Assembly: GCA_963829955.1 (NCBI GenBank)
Contig: CAWHKS010000002.1
Location: 147,526-211,525 of the forward strand
Origin: DASTFY01 sp963829955
GTDB lineage: Bacteria > Actinomycetota > Acidimicrobiia > Acidimicrobiales > Ilumatobacteraceae
DNA length: 64,000 nt
Direction: 5' to 3'
The notes below the pieces were generated by a model. The model was not told the origin of the DNA. It made no database searches and saw only the letters and a list, made by a program, of their open reading frames with translations. A program made the translations under genes and the position numbers. Positions 16,595 through 24,968 of this stretch are shown here, one piece after another. Positions within the stretch are counted from its first letter, which is position 1, and every line of letters starts with the position of its first letter.

Positions 16595-17692
16595 ATGCTC
16601 CTGGGGATGGACGAGTACCCGTATCACCAGATCACCAACACGTTCGCCGCGGTGGCCGGGAGCGACCCGCAATGGAACGACGGTCACTACGTCTGCGCGG
16701 CTGATGACGGTGGGCAGGTCTGCTTCACGTCCAATGTCAGGCTCTACCAGAACAACGACGTGCTCGACGGTTTCGTGTGCCTGCGCCACGAGGGGCGGCA
16801 GCACAACATCCGCGTCTCGCGACGGCTCCGACCGGAGATGGGACACCTCGGTGTCGGTCCGCTGCGGCTCGAGGTGGTCGAGCCGCTCCGCGCCGTGCGT
16901 CTGGTGCTGGATCCGGGCGACCACGGATTCGCGCTGGACGTCGTGTGCCGGTCGACTGCTGTCCCATACCTGGATCCGATCGAGATCACCCGAGTGGACG
17001 GCCGGCTGATCAGCGAGCGGGCGACGTACGAGGTGACGGGCGAGTGCGAGGGCTGGGTGAGCGTCGGGGATCACCGCGTCGATCTGCGCCCGGAGACTTC
17101 GGCGTTCTTCCGCAACCACTCGTGGGGGTACCAGGCCGGCCGGGGAGGCCCACGACCGTACGGCGCGCCGCTCGGCACGCCCCGGCGGGTCCCGGGCATC
17201 CGGCAGTGGGTGCTGTTCCACATGCCGGACCACGGCGGGTTCTTCTTCGAGGACCCCAAGCGCCGAGCGGCTTCGGGGCACGGCATGATCCTCCTGCCCG
17301 ATCGTGCGGTGCCGATCCGCCGCGTGGACCACGACCTGCGCTTCTACGAGGGCGAACGGCGCCTGCAGGGAGGCAGCTTGGAGCTCGAGGACGAGGAAGG
17401 GACGGTCCGTTCGTACGAGGTCGAGGACCTCGGGTGGGTGTACTGCCAGGGCGGCGGTTACTTCGGTGGCTTCGACGATGGACTCGGCCAGGGCGTGTAC
17501 CGCGGCGACTACCACCAGGAAGGCGAGGTGTGGGACGTCAGCCACCCGACGCAGATCGTGCGGGCCGACGGCAGCACCTTCGAGTTCGACCACGCGTGGG
17601 CGGAGAACTTCACCCGTCTCCGCTCGGGCGACGCCACGGGACTGGCCCACTACGAGTGCGTCGTCATCCGACCACCCCAGGAGACAGCGTGA
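16595..17692 (+). CDS. Unrecognised beta-rich protein, possibly AttH/CrtC-like
   Basis: A 365-residue soluble protein without signal peptide or known catalytic motif. It is rich in aromatic and charged residues and reads as two beta-barrel halves (FTSNVRLYQNNDVLDGFVC ... ECEGWVSVGDHRVDL; QWVLFHMPDHGGFFFEDP ... LEDEEGTVRSYEVEDLGWVY). This two-lipocalin look recalls AttH/CrtC-type hydratase folds, but I cannot assign it. The ATG at 16595 lies about ten bases after GGAGGAG; an in-frame GTG at 16589 is too close to it. The stop overlaps the next SnoaL gene by four bases, so the products probably work together. Confidence 0.7.
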   Translation: MLLGMDEYPYHQITNTFAAVAGSDPQWNDGHYVCAADDGGQVCFTSNVRLYQNNDVLDGFVCLRHEGRQHNIRVSRRLRPEMGHLGVGPLRLEVVEPLRAVRLVLDPGDHGFALDVVCRSTAVPYLDPIEITRVDGRLISERATYEVTGECEGWVSVGDHRVDLRPETSAFFRNHSWGYQAGRGGPRPYGAPLGTPRRVPGIRQWVLFHMPDHGGFFFEDPKRRAASGHGMILLPDRAVPIRRVDHDLRFYEGERRLQGGSLELEDEEGTVRSYEVEDLGWVYCQGGGYFGGFDDGLGQGVYRGDYHQEGEVWDVSHPTQIVRADGSTFEFDHAWAENFTRLRSGDATGLAHYECVVIRPPQETA

Positions 17693-18165
17693 CAACCATC
17701 GCCACCGGTTCCGACACCGTCCAGCACCTGACCAACCGGATCTACCGCTACGCCGAGCTCTTCGACACCGGTGAGTTCGACGCGTTCGCGGCTCAGTTCG
17801 AGCACGGGGTGTGGCACAAGGCCGAGCCCGGTGCGGCCGGAGTGCGCAAGTACATCGACGAGCACGTGCTCACCTACGACGGTTCACCGCGCACGAAGCA
17901 CGTCACCACGAACCTCGTCCTCGAGGTCGACGAGGTGGCGGGGACGGCGACGGGGGAGGCGTACGTCACGGTGTTCCAGGCCCTGCCGGACTTCCCCCTG
18001 CAGGCGATCTTCTCCGGACGCTACCGGGACCGGTTCGAGCGCGTGGACGACGACTGGAGGTGGACCGAGCGGCGCGTGCTCGGCGATCTCTACGGTGACG
18101 TGTCCCACCACGTGCGCCGCACGAACCCCGACCCGTCCTCGGATGTGGGCGACAGGGCGGATTGA
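17689..18165 (+). CDS. SnoaL-like / NTF2-fold protein
   Basis: A 158-residue NTF2-fold protein. Helix NRIYRYAELFDTGEFDAFAAQF is followed by strands TKHVTTNLVLEVDE, GEAYVTVFQ, IFSGRYRDRFERVDDDWRWTERRVLGDLYGDVS, the standard SnoaL_4 pattern. The GTG start overlaps the stop of the unrecognised upstream gene. SnoaL proteins recur at 6220 and 30237 here, each beside catabolic enzymes. A hydratase, isomerase or ligand-binding role is possible. Confidence 0.75.
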   Translation: MTTIATGSDTVQHLTNRIYRYAELFDTGEFDAFAAQFEHGVWHKAEPGAAGVRKYIDEHVLTYDGSPRTKHVTTNLVLEVDEVAGTATGEAYVTVFQALPDFPLQAIFSGRYRDRFERVDDDWRWTERRVLGDLYGDVSHHVRRTNPDPSSDVGDRAD

Positions 18166-18229
18166 CGGAGTTCTTGGAGAGAGGTTCTACTATCCCGGCC
18201 GTACGGTCCGAGGTGCTAGGGGGGTCCTG

Positions 18230-19009
18230 ATGGGTGAGCTCGACGGCCGTGTCGCCTGCATCACGGGGGCGACACGCGGCATCGGTAGAGCGATCGCGGA
18301 GGCGTTCGTGCGCGAGGGGGCCAACGTCGTCATCGTCGGTCGCAGCGCCGAAAAGGGCCAGCAGGCCCTGGACGAGATGCAGGCTGGTGATGCCGCCACC
18401 TTCGTCCAGGGAGACGTGAAGGAGCGCGCCTCGTGCGAGAGCTTCATCGACCAGACGGTGGAGCGGTACGGCCGTATCGACATCGTCGTGCCGAACGCCG
18501 GTGGCGCCAGCAACCATGCCCCGGTGGCGGAGATGACGGACGAGGCCATGCAGGACGCCCTGGTGTGGAACTTCTGGCACTCGTTCTGGTGCATGCGCAA
18601 AGCGTTCTCGTACATGATCCCGCAGCAGTTCGGCCGGGTGATGCTGATGTCCTCCCTCGAAGGAAAGGTGGGCAAGCCGGGCATCGCCAACTACGTGGCC
18701 GCCAAGCACGCCATGAACGGCCTGACCAAGACAGCGGCCCAGGAGGTCGGCACGCTCGGCATCACGGTGAACGCCCTCTGCCCCGGTGGCATCGAGACCG
18801 ACATCATGAAGGAGGAAGGGCCGGTGGCGGCGAAGGCCATGGGCCTGACCTACGAGGGCCTCCTCGACGTCTTCGCGCAGGAGTCTGCGGTGAAGCGTCT
18901 CAACGAGGTCGAGGACGTGGCACTGGTCGCGGTGCTGCTGGCCTCGGACGCCGGGGGCGGGATCACCGGCTCGCTCATCTCCATCGACGGCGGCACGTCC
19001 CCGTACTGA
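18230..19009 (+). CDS. SDR family oxidoreductase
   Basis: A 259-residue classical SDR. ACITGATRGIGRAIAEAF is the cofactor loop, NAGG the structural motif, and MSSLEGKVGKPGIANYVAAKHA the Ser-Tyr-x-x-x-Lys site. VGRS after strand 2 fits NADP. AGGGGGG six bases before the ATG supports the start. First of three SDRs in a row; it is close to the next one (shared GKxGKPGIxxYVAxKHA, QEVGTLGITVNA, SIDGGT/PIDGGT), implying tandem duplication. Confidence 0.85.
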   Translation: MGELDGRVACITGATRGIGRAIAEAFVREGANVVIVGRSAEKGQQALDEMQAGDAATFVQGDVKERASCESFIDQTVERYGRIDIVVPNAGGASNHAPVAEMTDEAMQDALVWNFWHSFWCMRKAFSYMIPQQFGRVMLMSSLEGKVGKPGIANYVAAKHAMNGLTKTAAQEVGTLGITVNALCPGGIETDIMKEEGPVAAKAMGLTYEGLLDVFAQESAVKRLNEVEDVALVAVLLASDAGGGITGSLISIDGGTSPY

Positions 19010-19024
19010 ACCGAAAGAAGGATC

Positions 19025-19807
19025 ATGGGCAAGCTCGACGGCAAGGTCGCCTGCATCACGGGCGGGACGCGCAGCATCGGCCGGGCCATGGCGGACGCCA
19101 TGCTGGCCGAGGGGGCCAAGGTGGTCGTCAACGGCCGGGACCCGGCCAAGGGTGAGAAGTGCCTGGAGGAGATGGGCGGCGGGGACAATGCCGGCTTCTT
19201 CGCGGGCGACGCCTCCAAGCAGGAGACGGTGGAGGGCCTGGTCGACTTCACCATCGACCGCTTCGGTCAGCTCGACATCTGCTGCCTCAACTCCGGGGGC
19301 GTGCAGATGACCGCGCCAGTGGCCCAGATGTCGGACGAGGAATGGCAGTTGGAGGTCGACTGGAATCTCAACCACGTCTTCTGGGGCATGCGCCGTGCAC
19401 TGCAGCACATGATCCCGCGACAGTCGGGGCGGATCATCGTGACTTCGTCGGTCGAGGGCAAGCTGGGCAAGCCCGGCATCCCTGGGTACGTGGCGTGCAA
19501 GCACGCGGTGAACGGCCTGGTGAAGGCCGCGGCGCAGGAGGTCGGCACGCTGGGCATCACGGTCAACGCCGTGCTGCCGGGGATCATCGAGACCGACATC
19601 GTGCGCGAGACCGGTCCTGACTCCGCGATCGCCATGGGCGTGGAGGACTACGACGCCATGATCGCCCTCTTCACGAAGGAGGCTGCGCTCAAGCGGCCCA
19701 ACACGGTCGAGGAGGTGGCCGCGGTCGCGGTGATGCTGGCCTCGGACGCCGCCCGCAACATGACGGGCTGCCTCTTCCCGATCGACGGCGGGACGCTTCC
19801 CTACTGA
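19025..19807 (+). CDS. SDR family oxidoreductase (paralogue of upstream gene)
   Basis: A 260-residue SDR, strongly similar to the gene at 18230 and 15 bases after it. The cofactor loop is ACITGGTRSIGRAMADAM and the catalytic region TSSVEGKLGKPGIPGYVACKHA. The usual NAG structural motif reads NSGG. Asn after strand 2 (VVNGRD) suits NADPH. Its stop overlaps the ATG of the next SDR by one base. The two paralogues probably act on related steroid- or lipid-like substrates. Confidence 0.85.
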   Translation: MGKLDGKVACITGGTRSIGRAMADAMLAEGAKVVVNGRDPAKGEKCLEEMGGGDNAGFFAGDASKQETVEGLVDFTIDRFGQLDICCLNSGGVQMTAPVAQMSDEEWQLEVDWNLNHVFWGMRRALQHMIPRQSGRIIVTSSVEGKLGKPGIPGYVACKHAVNGLVKAAAQEVGTLGITVNAVLPGIIETDIVRETGPDSAIAMGVEDYDAMIALFTKEAALKRPNTVEEVAAVAVMLASDAARNMTGCLFPIDGGTLPY

Positions 19808-20574
19808 TGCCGGCTTCGTTCGACGGCAAGGTGGTGCTCGTCACCGGAGCCGCGGGGGGAATGGGCCGGGCCATCGCCATCGCCTTCGGCCAGGCGGGGG
19901 CGGACGTCCTCGTCGCCGATCTGGCCCCCGAGAACGGCGAGGCGACCGCGGACCTGGTTCGCGAGACCGGCTCCCGCGCCCACTTCGTGACCACCGACGT
20001 GGCCGACGCGGCGAGCGTCGAGGCGATGGTGGCTGCGGCCGTGGAGCACTTCGGCGGGCTCGACTGCGCGGTCAACGGCGCCGCCATCGAGCTGGAGACC
20101 GTCCGCCTGCACGAGTTGGAGGACGACGTCTTCGACCGTGTGATCGCGGTGAACCTGCGCTCGATCTACCTGAGCATGAAACACGAGATCCGCGTGATGC
20201 TGGAGCAGGGGCGCGGTGGTTCCATCGTCAACATCGCCTCCACCAACTCGTTCCGCCCGCAACCACACCACTCGGCCTACACCGCGTCCAAGCATGGCGT
20301 GCTCGGCATGACCCGCAACGCAGCGATGGACTACGCGGCCGACGGCATCCGGGTCAACGCGATCTGCCCGGGGGCCATCGACACGCCCATGCTCCGGAGC
20401 GCCATGGAGCGCCGGGGGCGGGATCCGAAGGACGTCGCCGCCCGCCTCAGCCTGCTGGGCCGCTTCGGCGACCCGAACGAGATCGCCATGGCCGCGCTGT
20501 GGCTCTGCTCGGACGAGTCCTCCTTCACGCTGGGCCACGCGCTCGCCGTCGACGGCGGCTACCTGGCCCGTTAA
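19807..20574 (+). CDS. SDR family oxidoreductase
   Basis: A 255-residue SDR, the third of the tandem set but from a different subfamily. VLVTGAAGGMGRAIAIAF is the cofactor loop, with VADLAP (Asp, NAD type). NGAA replaces the NAG motif, and NIASTNSFRPQPHHSAYTASKHG holds the catalytic Ser, Tyr and Lys. It ends in the usual ALAVDGGYLAR. Having a different cofactor preference from its neighbours would suit a two-step oxidation/epimerisation, but that is inference. Confidence 0.85.
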   Translation: MPASFDGKVVLVTGAAGGMGRAIAIAFGQAGADVLVADLAPENGEATADLVRETGSRAHFVTTDVADAASVEAMVAAAVEHFGGLDCAVNGAAIELETVRLHELEDDVFDRVIAVNLRSIYLSMKHEIRVMLEQGRGGSIVNIASTNSFRPQPHHSAYTASKHGVLGMTRNAAMDYAADGIRVNAICPGAIDTPMLRSAMERRGRDPKDVAARLSLLGRFGDPNEIAMAALWLCSDESSFTLGHALAVDGGYLAR

Positions 20575-20672
20575 GCGCTTTCGGGAACCCGGCTCCCTCT
20601 GGTGGTGTACGAGAAGGCGTGAAGTCGTGTCGACCGGTGGGTCGTCAAGGTTCCCAGCTCTCTCGCCGCGCC

Positions 20673-21323
20673 ATGAGGTTCGCCTGGCCTGCTGCGGTCT
20701 TGGGCCTCGCAGCCGGCGCCATCGTTCTGGTCCGCGACGGATCGTCGCCGCCAGAAGTTGTTGCCGGGGCCACGTCAATGAGGACTGGGCCAGGTGACGC
20801 ATCTCCCGACTCGGCTCCCACCACCGCGGAACCAGAGCCCGATCCCCTCGGTTCAGGACTGTCGATCCGCAAGATCGAAACCCACTCCCGTGTCGAGGGG
20901 GGCCAGGACTTCGTGATCGTCTTCGATGGCCCGGTGCCCGACGATCGAATCACCTACGTCCGAAACGTCGAGCACGTCGATGCCCCTGCGATCGCGTACA
21001 GAACACAGGAGTGGACGCCTGAGAAGCCCACGCCGCTCCGGACTTGCGAAGACACGCACTTCGGGTTCGATCCCCCTGTCGTCGTCGGACAGGTAGACGT
21101 GCTCATCCCTGCCGATTGGTTCAGCGCTCCGCCCGTGACCGACAAGATCGTCTGGGAGCGACACCCCGAGCGGTATCAGCTCAAGACTCCGCTCTGTGGA
21201 CCACACGAGGGCTACGTCCAGTTCGCGATCTGGTCGCCCGCGTCACACGATCCCGATCACATCCAGGTGTACTTCGACGGCATGACTCGGCTGATCGTCG
21301 AGATCGGCGCCGGCAACGGTTGA
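20673..21323 (+). CDS. Signal-anchored secreted protein, possibly AMIN-like
   Basis: A 216-residue protein. An N-terminal hydrophobic stretch (RFAWPAAVLGLAAGAIVLV) serves as signal or anchor. A Pro/Ser/Glu-rich linker to about residue 60 follows, then a single compact domain beginning LSIRKIETHSRVEGGQDFVI VFDG. The pattern DFVIVFDGPVPDDRITYV and closing YFDGMTRLIVEIG resembles actinobacterial AMIN-like extracellular domains. Two cysteines (TCEDTHFGF, TPLCGPHEG) could form a disulfide. Start is ATG 20673; an earlier in-frame start would lengthen only a basic leader. Confidence 0.6.
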   Translation: MRFAWPAAVLGLAAGAIVLVRDGSSPPEVVAGATSMRTGPGDASPDSAPTTAEPEPDPLGSGLSIRKIETHSRVEGGQDFVIVFDGPVPDDRITYVRNVEHVDAPAIAYRTQEWTPEKPTPLRTCEDTHFGFDPPVVVGQVDVLIPADWFSAPPVTDKIVWERHPERYQLKTPLCGPHEGYVQFAIWSPASHDPDHIQVYFDGMTRLIVEIGAGNG

Positions 21324-21332
21324 GCCGCGGGG

Positions 21333-21703
21333 GGCCATGGCCACGCGGAGGCGCTCGTCGGGGCTGATGAGGTGGTCGTCCTTGCCGACGTCGAGCTGGA
21401 CCCAGTGGAGCTTGTCGGAGAATCGGCTGCTGTGCGCGTCGTAGTCGGGGGCGACGGTGGTGCCGGACTCGTACCCGATGTCGGTCGTCTCGTCGGCGGG
21501 GAACACCATCGGCTGGGTGTGTTCGACGCGGCCTCGGCCGACCGCGCTGCCGTCGTAGTACAGCGTCGCGTCACCACCCTTGCCCAGCCCGCCGCCGTCG
21601 TAGGCGAACCTCCACGCGGACCTGATCTGATCCGGCCGGCATCGGCGCGTCGGCCACTGTCACGTCGTACCCGTTCAACTTGAGGGTTATCGCCAGCGGC
21701 GCC
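21333..21703 (-). pseudogene. C-terminal remnant of an arylsulfatase
   Basis: The minus strand encodes a sulfatase tail with no gene around it: ITLKLNGYDVTVADAPMPAG, then after one extra base near 21608 EFAYDGGGLGKGGDATLYYDG, VGRGRVEHTQPMVFPADETT, SSRFSDKLHWVQLDVGKDDH and LISPDERLRVAMA. These motifs end family arylsulfatases. The catalytic N-terminal two thirds are absent, the normal stop is lost, and the frame runs on into the 3' end of the neighbouring gene. It abuts a second remnant at 21706, so this is recombination debris. Confidence 0.75.
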
Positions 21704-21705
21704 TA

Positions 21706-21798
21706 GGTGTTCGCACTCGACGTCGCGGTCGCCGAACGGGCGGAGCTAGAAGCAGCGCTGGCGGCGGCGGGACGGGTGCAGGGTTGGCTCGACGCCTT
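21706..21798 (+). pseudogene. Possible N-terminal remnant of a DUF222/HNH endonuclease-type protein
   Basis: From GTG 21706 the frame reads FALDVAVAERAELEAALAAAGRVQGWLDAFA, reminiscent of the N-terminal helices of DUF222 proteins that precede HNH nuclease domains. After about 30 codons the similarity ends and the frame runs into the 3' end of the convergent anchored-protein gene. The family call rests on a short match, so it is tentative. Confidence 0.4.
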
Positions 21799-21846
21799 CG
21801 CTCCCAGTGGTCAGCCAGGCAAAGGCGCGCCCCTCCCGAGTTCGGA

Positions 21847-22677
21847 TCAGGCGACCAGGGTCCAGTCGCCGCAGCCTCGACTGCCAAATCCCGTATCGGT
21901 ACCTGCAATATCAACGATCGCCTGACCGGAAACGTTGTCATTGGCGATGATCTGATCCAACGTCCCTCCGAAGCCGCTTGTGCGTTGCCAGTAGCACGCG
22001 TCAGCTCCAGCGGACTGGTACCGCCCAGGAACGATCTGCTGGTTCACGGCGAACGAGCCTTCACCGAATGAGCTGAGAGGTGACGCGGGCGGCAAATACG
22101 CGGACCACCGCCCACAGCCGCTGGACTCGAACAGTGCGTCAGTTGGGGCGATGTCGACAATCGCCTGACCTGTTGCATTGTCGTTGGCGATGATCGCATC
22201 CAGGCTGCCCGAGGCATCCTTCAGTCGCGCCCAGTAGCAGGATTCGAGCTGTGTCGCGATGTAGCGGCCGGGTTGGACATCGCTCCCAATCAGAAATGTC
22301 CCGTCGTCGAAGCCCGGAATAGTCGGAGGGGGAGTGGTGGGCGGTGTCGGCGGTACCGTGGTTGTCGCCAGCACCGTCGTCGACGTCTCTGGTGACGACG
22401 CCGTTGAATCGGTGTTAGCGGCCGTCGTATCGACCGCCGAACTCGTGGACTCCAGCAGGGTGGTGGGAACGTCTTCGTCTTCGGTGGAGACGTTCTCGCT
22501 GTCATCGCCACCACCGCCTGCGGCAGCCGCAATGAGAAGCACTACTAGCCCGATTCCGATCCAGCCCCACACTGGGACTCGAAGCCATCGACGCTTCCAC
22601 CATGGAATGCTCTTGTTCGGCTCGGTCGTCGGAGATAATGACCCCGGCGTCGGAGGCGGAGACTCAGAGTCCGACAT
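21847..22677 (-). CDS. Membrane-anchored protein with two tandem ~65-residue repeats
   Basis: A 276-residue protein. A Pro-rich cytoplasmic N-terminus and basic WWKRRWLR precede one transmembrane helix (VWGWIGIGLVVLLIAAAA). A Thr/Ser-rich stalk of about 75 residues follows, then two copies of one domain. Copy 1 runs from DGTFLIGSDVQPGRY to ESSGCGRWSAY, and copy 2 from EGSFAVNQQIVPGRY to GSRGCGDWTLV. Each has a CYW and a GCG, suggesting an internal disulfide, and both contain IIANDN and GQAIVDIA. Similar repeats occur in actinobacterial lipoproteins of unknown role. GGAGGG seven bases before ATG 22677 fixes the start. Confidence 0.75.
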   Translation of the reverse strand: MSDSESPPPTPGSLSPTTEPNKSIPWWKRRWLRVPVWGWIGIGLVVLLIAAAAGGGGDDSENVSTEDEDVPTTLLESTSSAVDTTAANTDSTASSPETSTTVLATTTVPPTPPTTPPPTIPGFDDGTFLIGSDVQPGRYIATQLESCYWARLKDASGSLDAIIANDNATGQAIVDIAPTDALFESSGCGRWSAYLPPASPLSSFGEGSFAVNQQIVPGRYQSAGADACYWQRTSGFGGTLDQIIANDNVSGQAIVDIAGTDTGFGSRGCGDWTLVA

Positions 22678-23000
22678 ATGAACACCCTCCATGTCGTCTG
22701 AGAGAACTGCATTCTTGCTGATGAAGGAGGGCTTGCGCTACGGACCTACTGAACCTGGGCCGATGACGTGCTCTCCATAACAACCGGGCTACAAACCTGG
22801 CCTGCGACCGGGTTCTCGGCTGCTTTCTGACTCACCGAGATGTGTGCAGCAGATCGGCGGATGTTTCCGATGACCGAAGCTGGAGCTGGCGCCGGGCTGC
22901 CTGACGACCTCGAGTGCCAGGCCGTCGCCGAGGGTGGTTAGGTCGTCCGTGAGATCGGCCGGTACGGAGTCGGACCCGATTGATGCGGCGGAGTAACGAT
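22678..23000. other. 323-base gap without a confident gene
   Basis: This stretch lies between the anchored-protein gene and the HAD gene. It begins with the upstream gene's leader. Its middle on the minus strand is open (LTDDLTTLGDGLALEVVRQPG around 22900) but has no start or recognisable family, and looks like a coding relic or read-through of the frameshifted HAD gene. No tRNA or terminator was found. Confidence 0.4.
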
Positions 23001-23670
23001 TCAGCGGGCGAGGAGCTCGTCGAGGTCGGCGAGCGCCTGCTCGGCGCTGGTGACGTGGATGGCGGTCCAGCCGGCGGCGCGGGCGCCCTCGACGTTCGGG
23101 CCGAAGTCGTCGAGGAAGACGATCCGTTCCGGGGCCACACCGCAGGCGCTCGGTGGTCCGCTCGTAGATGGCGGGCTCAGGCTTGCGGCAGCCCTCGAAC
23201 GACGAGTCGACGACGGCATCGAACAGGTTCATGTCGACCTGGTGCTCGAGAGTCGGCCGGAACTCCTGCACGCTGTTGGTCAGCAGCGCGGTCCGGTAGC
23301 CCTCCGCGCGCAAGGAGGCCACGCGGTCGAGGACCGCCTGGTTGAACGTGTACTCGAGGTTGAACAGGTACTCCATCTCGTCGCCGTGGAGCTCGAGGCC
23401 GTGCTCCTCGGCGTAGGGAGCGACGCTCTCCTGGAGGTCGGCCACAGCCAGCTCGCCCCGCTCGGCCTGGTGCCAGGGGTGATCGCGCGTCGAGACGTCC
23501 ATGGGGCCGAGCAACACGTGTAGCAGCTTGCTGAGCTCCATGTCGCGGCTGCTGGCCAGGGCCTCCACCTTGCCCGTGATGGGGGAGATGATCACCCCGC
23601 CGAAGTCGAAGACGACGGCGTCGAAGGCGCGGCCAGCCCCGTCGCCGACCCGATCGCTGGTCCGGACCAC
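23001..23670 (-). CDS. HAD-superfamily phosphatase (single-base frameshift)
   Basis: A HAD-like hydrolase. AVVFDFGGVI is motif I (Asp nucleophile, FGG in place of DGT), ALLTNSVQEF motif II, CRKPEPAIYE motif III lysine, and VFLDDFGPNVEGARAAGWTAIHV motif IV. An extra base near 23143 splits it: expected ERLGVAPERIVF is written with one additional C on the plus strand. Repair gives 222 residues, normal for the epoxide-hydrolase-N-terminal-like subfamily. The GTG at 23670 is four bases after the upstream monooxygenase stop, so it is cotranscribed with 23674-24848. Confidence 0.8.
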
Positions 23671-23673
23671 CCG

Positions 23674-24021
23674 TCAGGCCGTGAAGAAGTCGGGCCGGTA
23701 GCGGCCGTCGGCATCCTTGACGGGCTCGCTGAGGTCGGAGCGGTACTTCGCCACCGAGCCGCCGACGCGGCCGGTGCTGCGCAGCACCTCTCCCATGGCG
23801 AGGAAGTTGGGATGCTCGAAGTGGGCGGCCAGCGTGGCTTCGTCCTCCCACAGCTCGAACACCTGCACCGTGGTGGGTGACCCCGAGTCCGGCGCGAAGG
23901 AGTAGGCGACGCACCCGGCCTCGTCCGCTCGGGTCGCCTCCTGGTACGGGATGGCCTTGGCGACAGCACCGTCCCTTGCCTCCTGCGAGGCGAACTCGAT
24001 GGTCCCGGCGATGATGATCAT
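23674..24021 (-). CDS. Antibiotic-biosynthesis-monooxygenase (ABM) domain protein
   Basis: A 115-residue ferredoxin-fold ABM protein. MIIIAGTIEFA, EAGCVAYSFAPD, VQVFELWEDEATLAAHFEHPNF and GGSVAKYRSDL are the family blocks, where the HFxxPHF-like segment closes the active site. Members oxidise quinoid substrates without cofactor or degrade haem. It overlaps the upstream SDR stop by four bases (ATGA) and precedes the HAD gene directly, making a three-gene minus-strand unit. Confidence 0.8.
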   Translation of the reverse strand: MIIIAGTIEFASQEARDGAVAKAIPYQEATRADEAGCVAYSFAPDSGSPTTVQVFELWEDEATLAAHFEHPNFLAMGEVLRSTGRVGGSVAKYRSDLSEPVKDADGRYRPDFFTA

Positions 24022-24848
24022 GAACTTCCCTCCTCCTTCACTTCGACCATTCCCGCCGACTTCTTGGCGAAGCGAGCCGAACCGCCGTCGACGCTCCGGC
24101 CGGCGTCCACGACCAGGGTGTGGCCGGTGACCATCCGAGCCTCGTCGCTGGCCAGGTACAGCGCGGCATTGGCGATGTCGACCGGATCCGCGGCCACGCC
24201 GAGCGCGTTGGTCGTGCGGGCGTGCTCGGCGGCGACGTCGACCCGGGTGTGGTCGCCGGTGATGGCGGCGGCCGTCATGGCGCTCGGGATGGTGCCGGGA
24301 GCGATGGCGTTGACCCGGATGCCGTACGGCGCCAGCTCGCCGGCCGCCGAGCGGGTCAATGCGAGGATGCCCGTCTTCGCAACCGTGTAGGCGTGTGGGC
24401 CCAGGCCGGCGACCAGGCCGGCCACGCTGGACGTCGAGAGGATGACGCCACGGCGGGCCGGGATCATCACCCTGCCCGCGTGCTTGATCCCGTAGAAGGC
24501 GGACGTGAGCAGCACCGCCAGCGTGCGGTCCCAGTCGTCCGCCATCGTCTCGGTGATCGGGCCAACTGCTCCGATGATGCCGGCGTTGTTGAACATGCAA
24601 TCGAGGCGACCCCACTTCTCGACCGCGAGGTCGACGGCCGCCGCCACCTGCTCCTCGTCGGTGACATCGGTGGCGATGGCCGTGGCCGCGTCACCGAGCT
24701 CGGCGGCAGTGCTCTCGGCCGCGTCGGCCTGGATGTCCGCGATGACGACGCGCGCTCCCTCTTCGACGAAGCGGTGGGCGGTCGACCTGCCGATGCCGCT
24801 GGCCGCCCCCGTGATCACCGCCACCTGGCCCTCGAGTCGACCTGGCAT
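24018..24848 (-). CDS. SDR family oxidoreductase
   Basis: A 276-residue classical SDR. AVITGAASGIGRSTAHRF is the cofactor loop, VIADIQ (Asp, NAD type), NNAGIIG the structural motif, and STSSVAGLVAGLGPHAYTVAKTG the catalytic Ser, Tyr and Lys. The C-terminus carries an extra ~25 residues (GGSARFAKKSAGMVEVKEEGSS) beyond the usual VVDAG end. It is the first gene of the minus unit facing away from the Rieske oxygenase and shares a short promoter region with it. Confidence 0.85.
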   Translation of the reverse strand: MPGRLEGQVAVITGAASGIGRSTAHRFVEEGARVVIADIQADAAESTAAELGDAATAIATDVTDEEQVAAAVDLAVEKWGRLDCMFNNAGIIGAVGPITETMADDWDRTLAVLLTSAFYGIKHAGRVMIPARRGVILSTSSVAGLVAGLGPHAYTVAKTGILALTRSAAGELAPYGIRVNAIAPGTIPSAMTAAAITGDHTRVDVAAEHARTTNALGVAADPVDIANAALYLASDEARMVTGHTLVVDAGRSVDGGSARFAKKSAGMVEVKEEGSS

Positions 24849-24917
24849 GGCTCGTGCGCTCCCTTCATCTCGCGCGTCGTCTCGCTGGACGATCTCGCGC
24901 ACGTCGCAGACAGTTAC

Positions 24918-24945
24918 TTGACACAGTCTATACCCGCGATACCCT
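24918..24945 (+). promoter_or_regulatory. Candidate promoter for the Rieske oxygenase
   Basis: A perfect TTGACA at 24918-24923 is followed after 16 bases by TACCCT (24940-24945), a weak -10. AGGAGG at 24952-24957 then gives the ribosome site. It lies in the 120-base gap between two divergent genes, an unusually AT-rich island, so a regulator may also bind here. Confidence 0.45.
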
Positions 24946-24968
24946 TCCGCCAGGAGGTGGTCGTGGTC

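Noticed and set aside
22780..22860. Possible tRNA-like fold in the 22.8-kb gap
   Set aside because: No acceptor stem, anticodon loop or TTCGA T-loop could be assembled.
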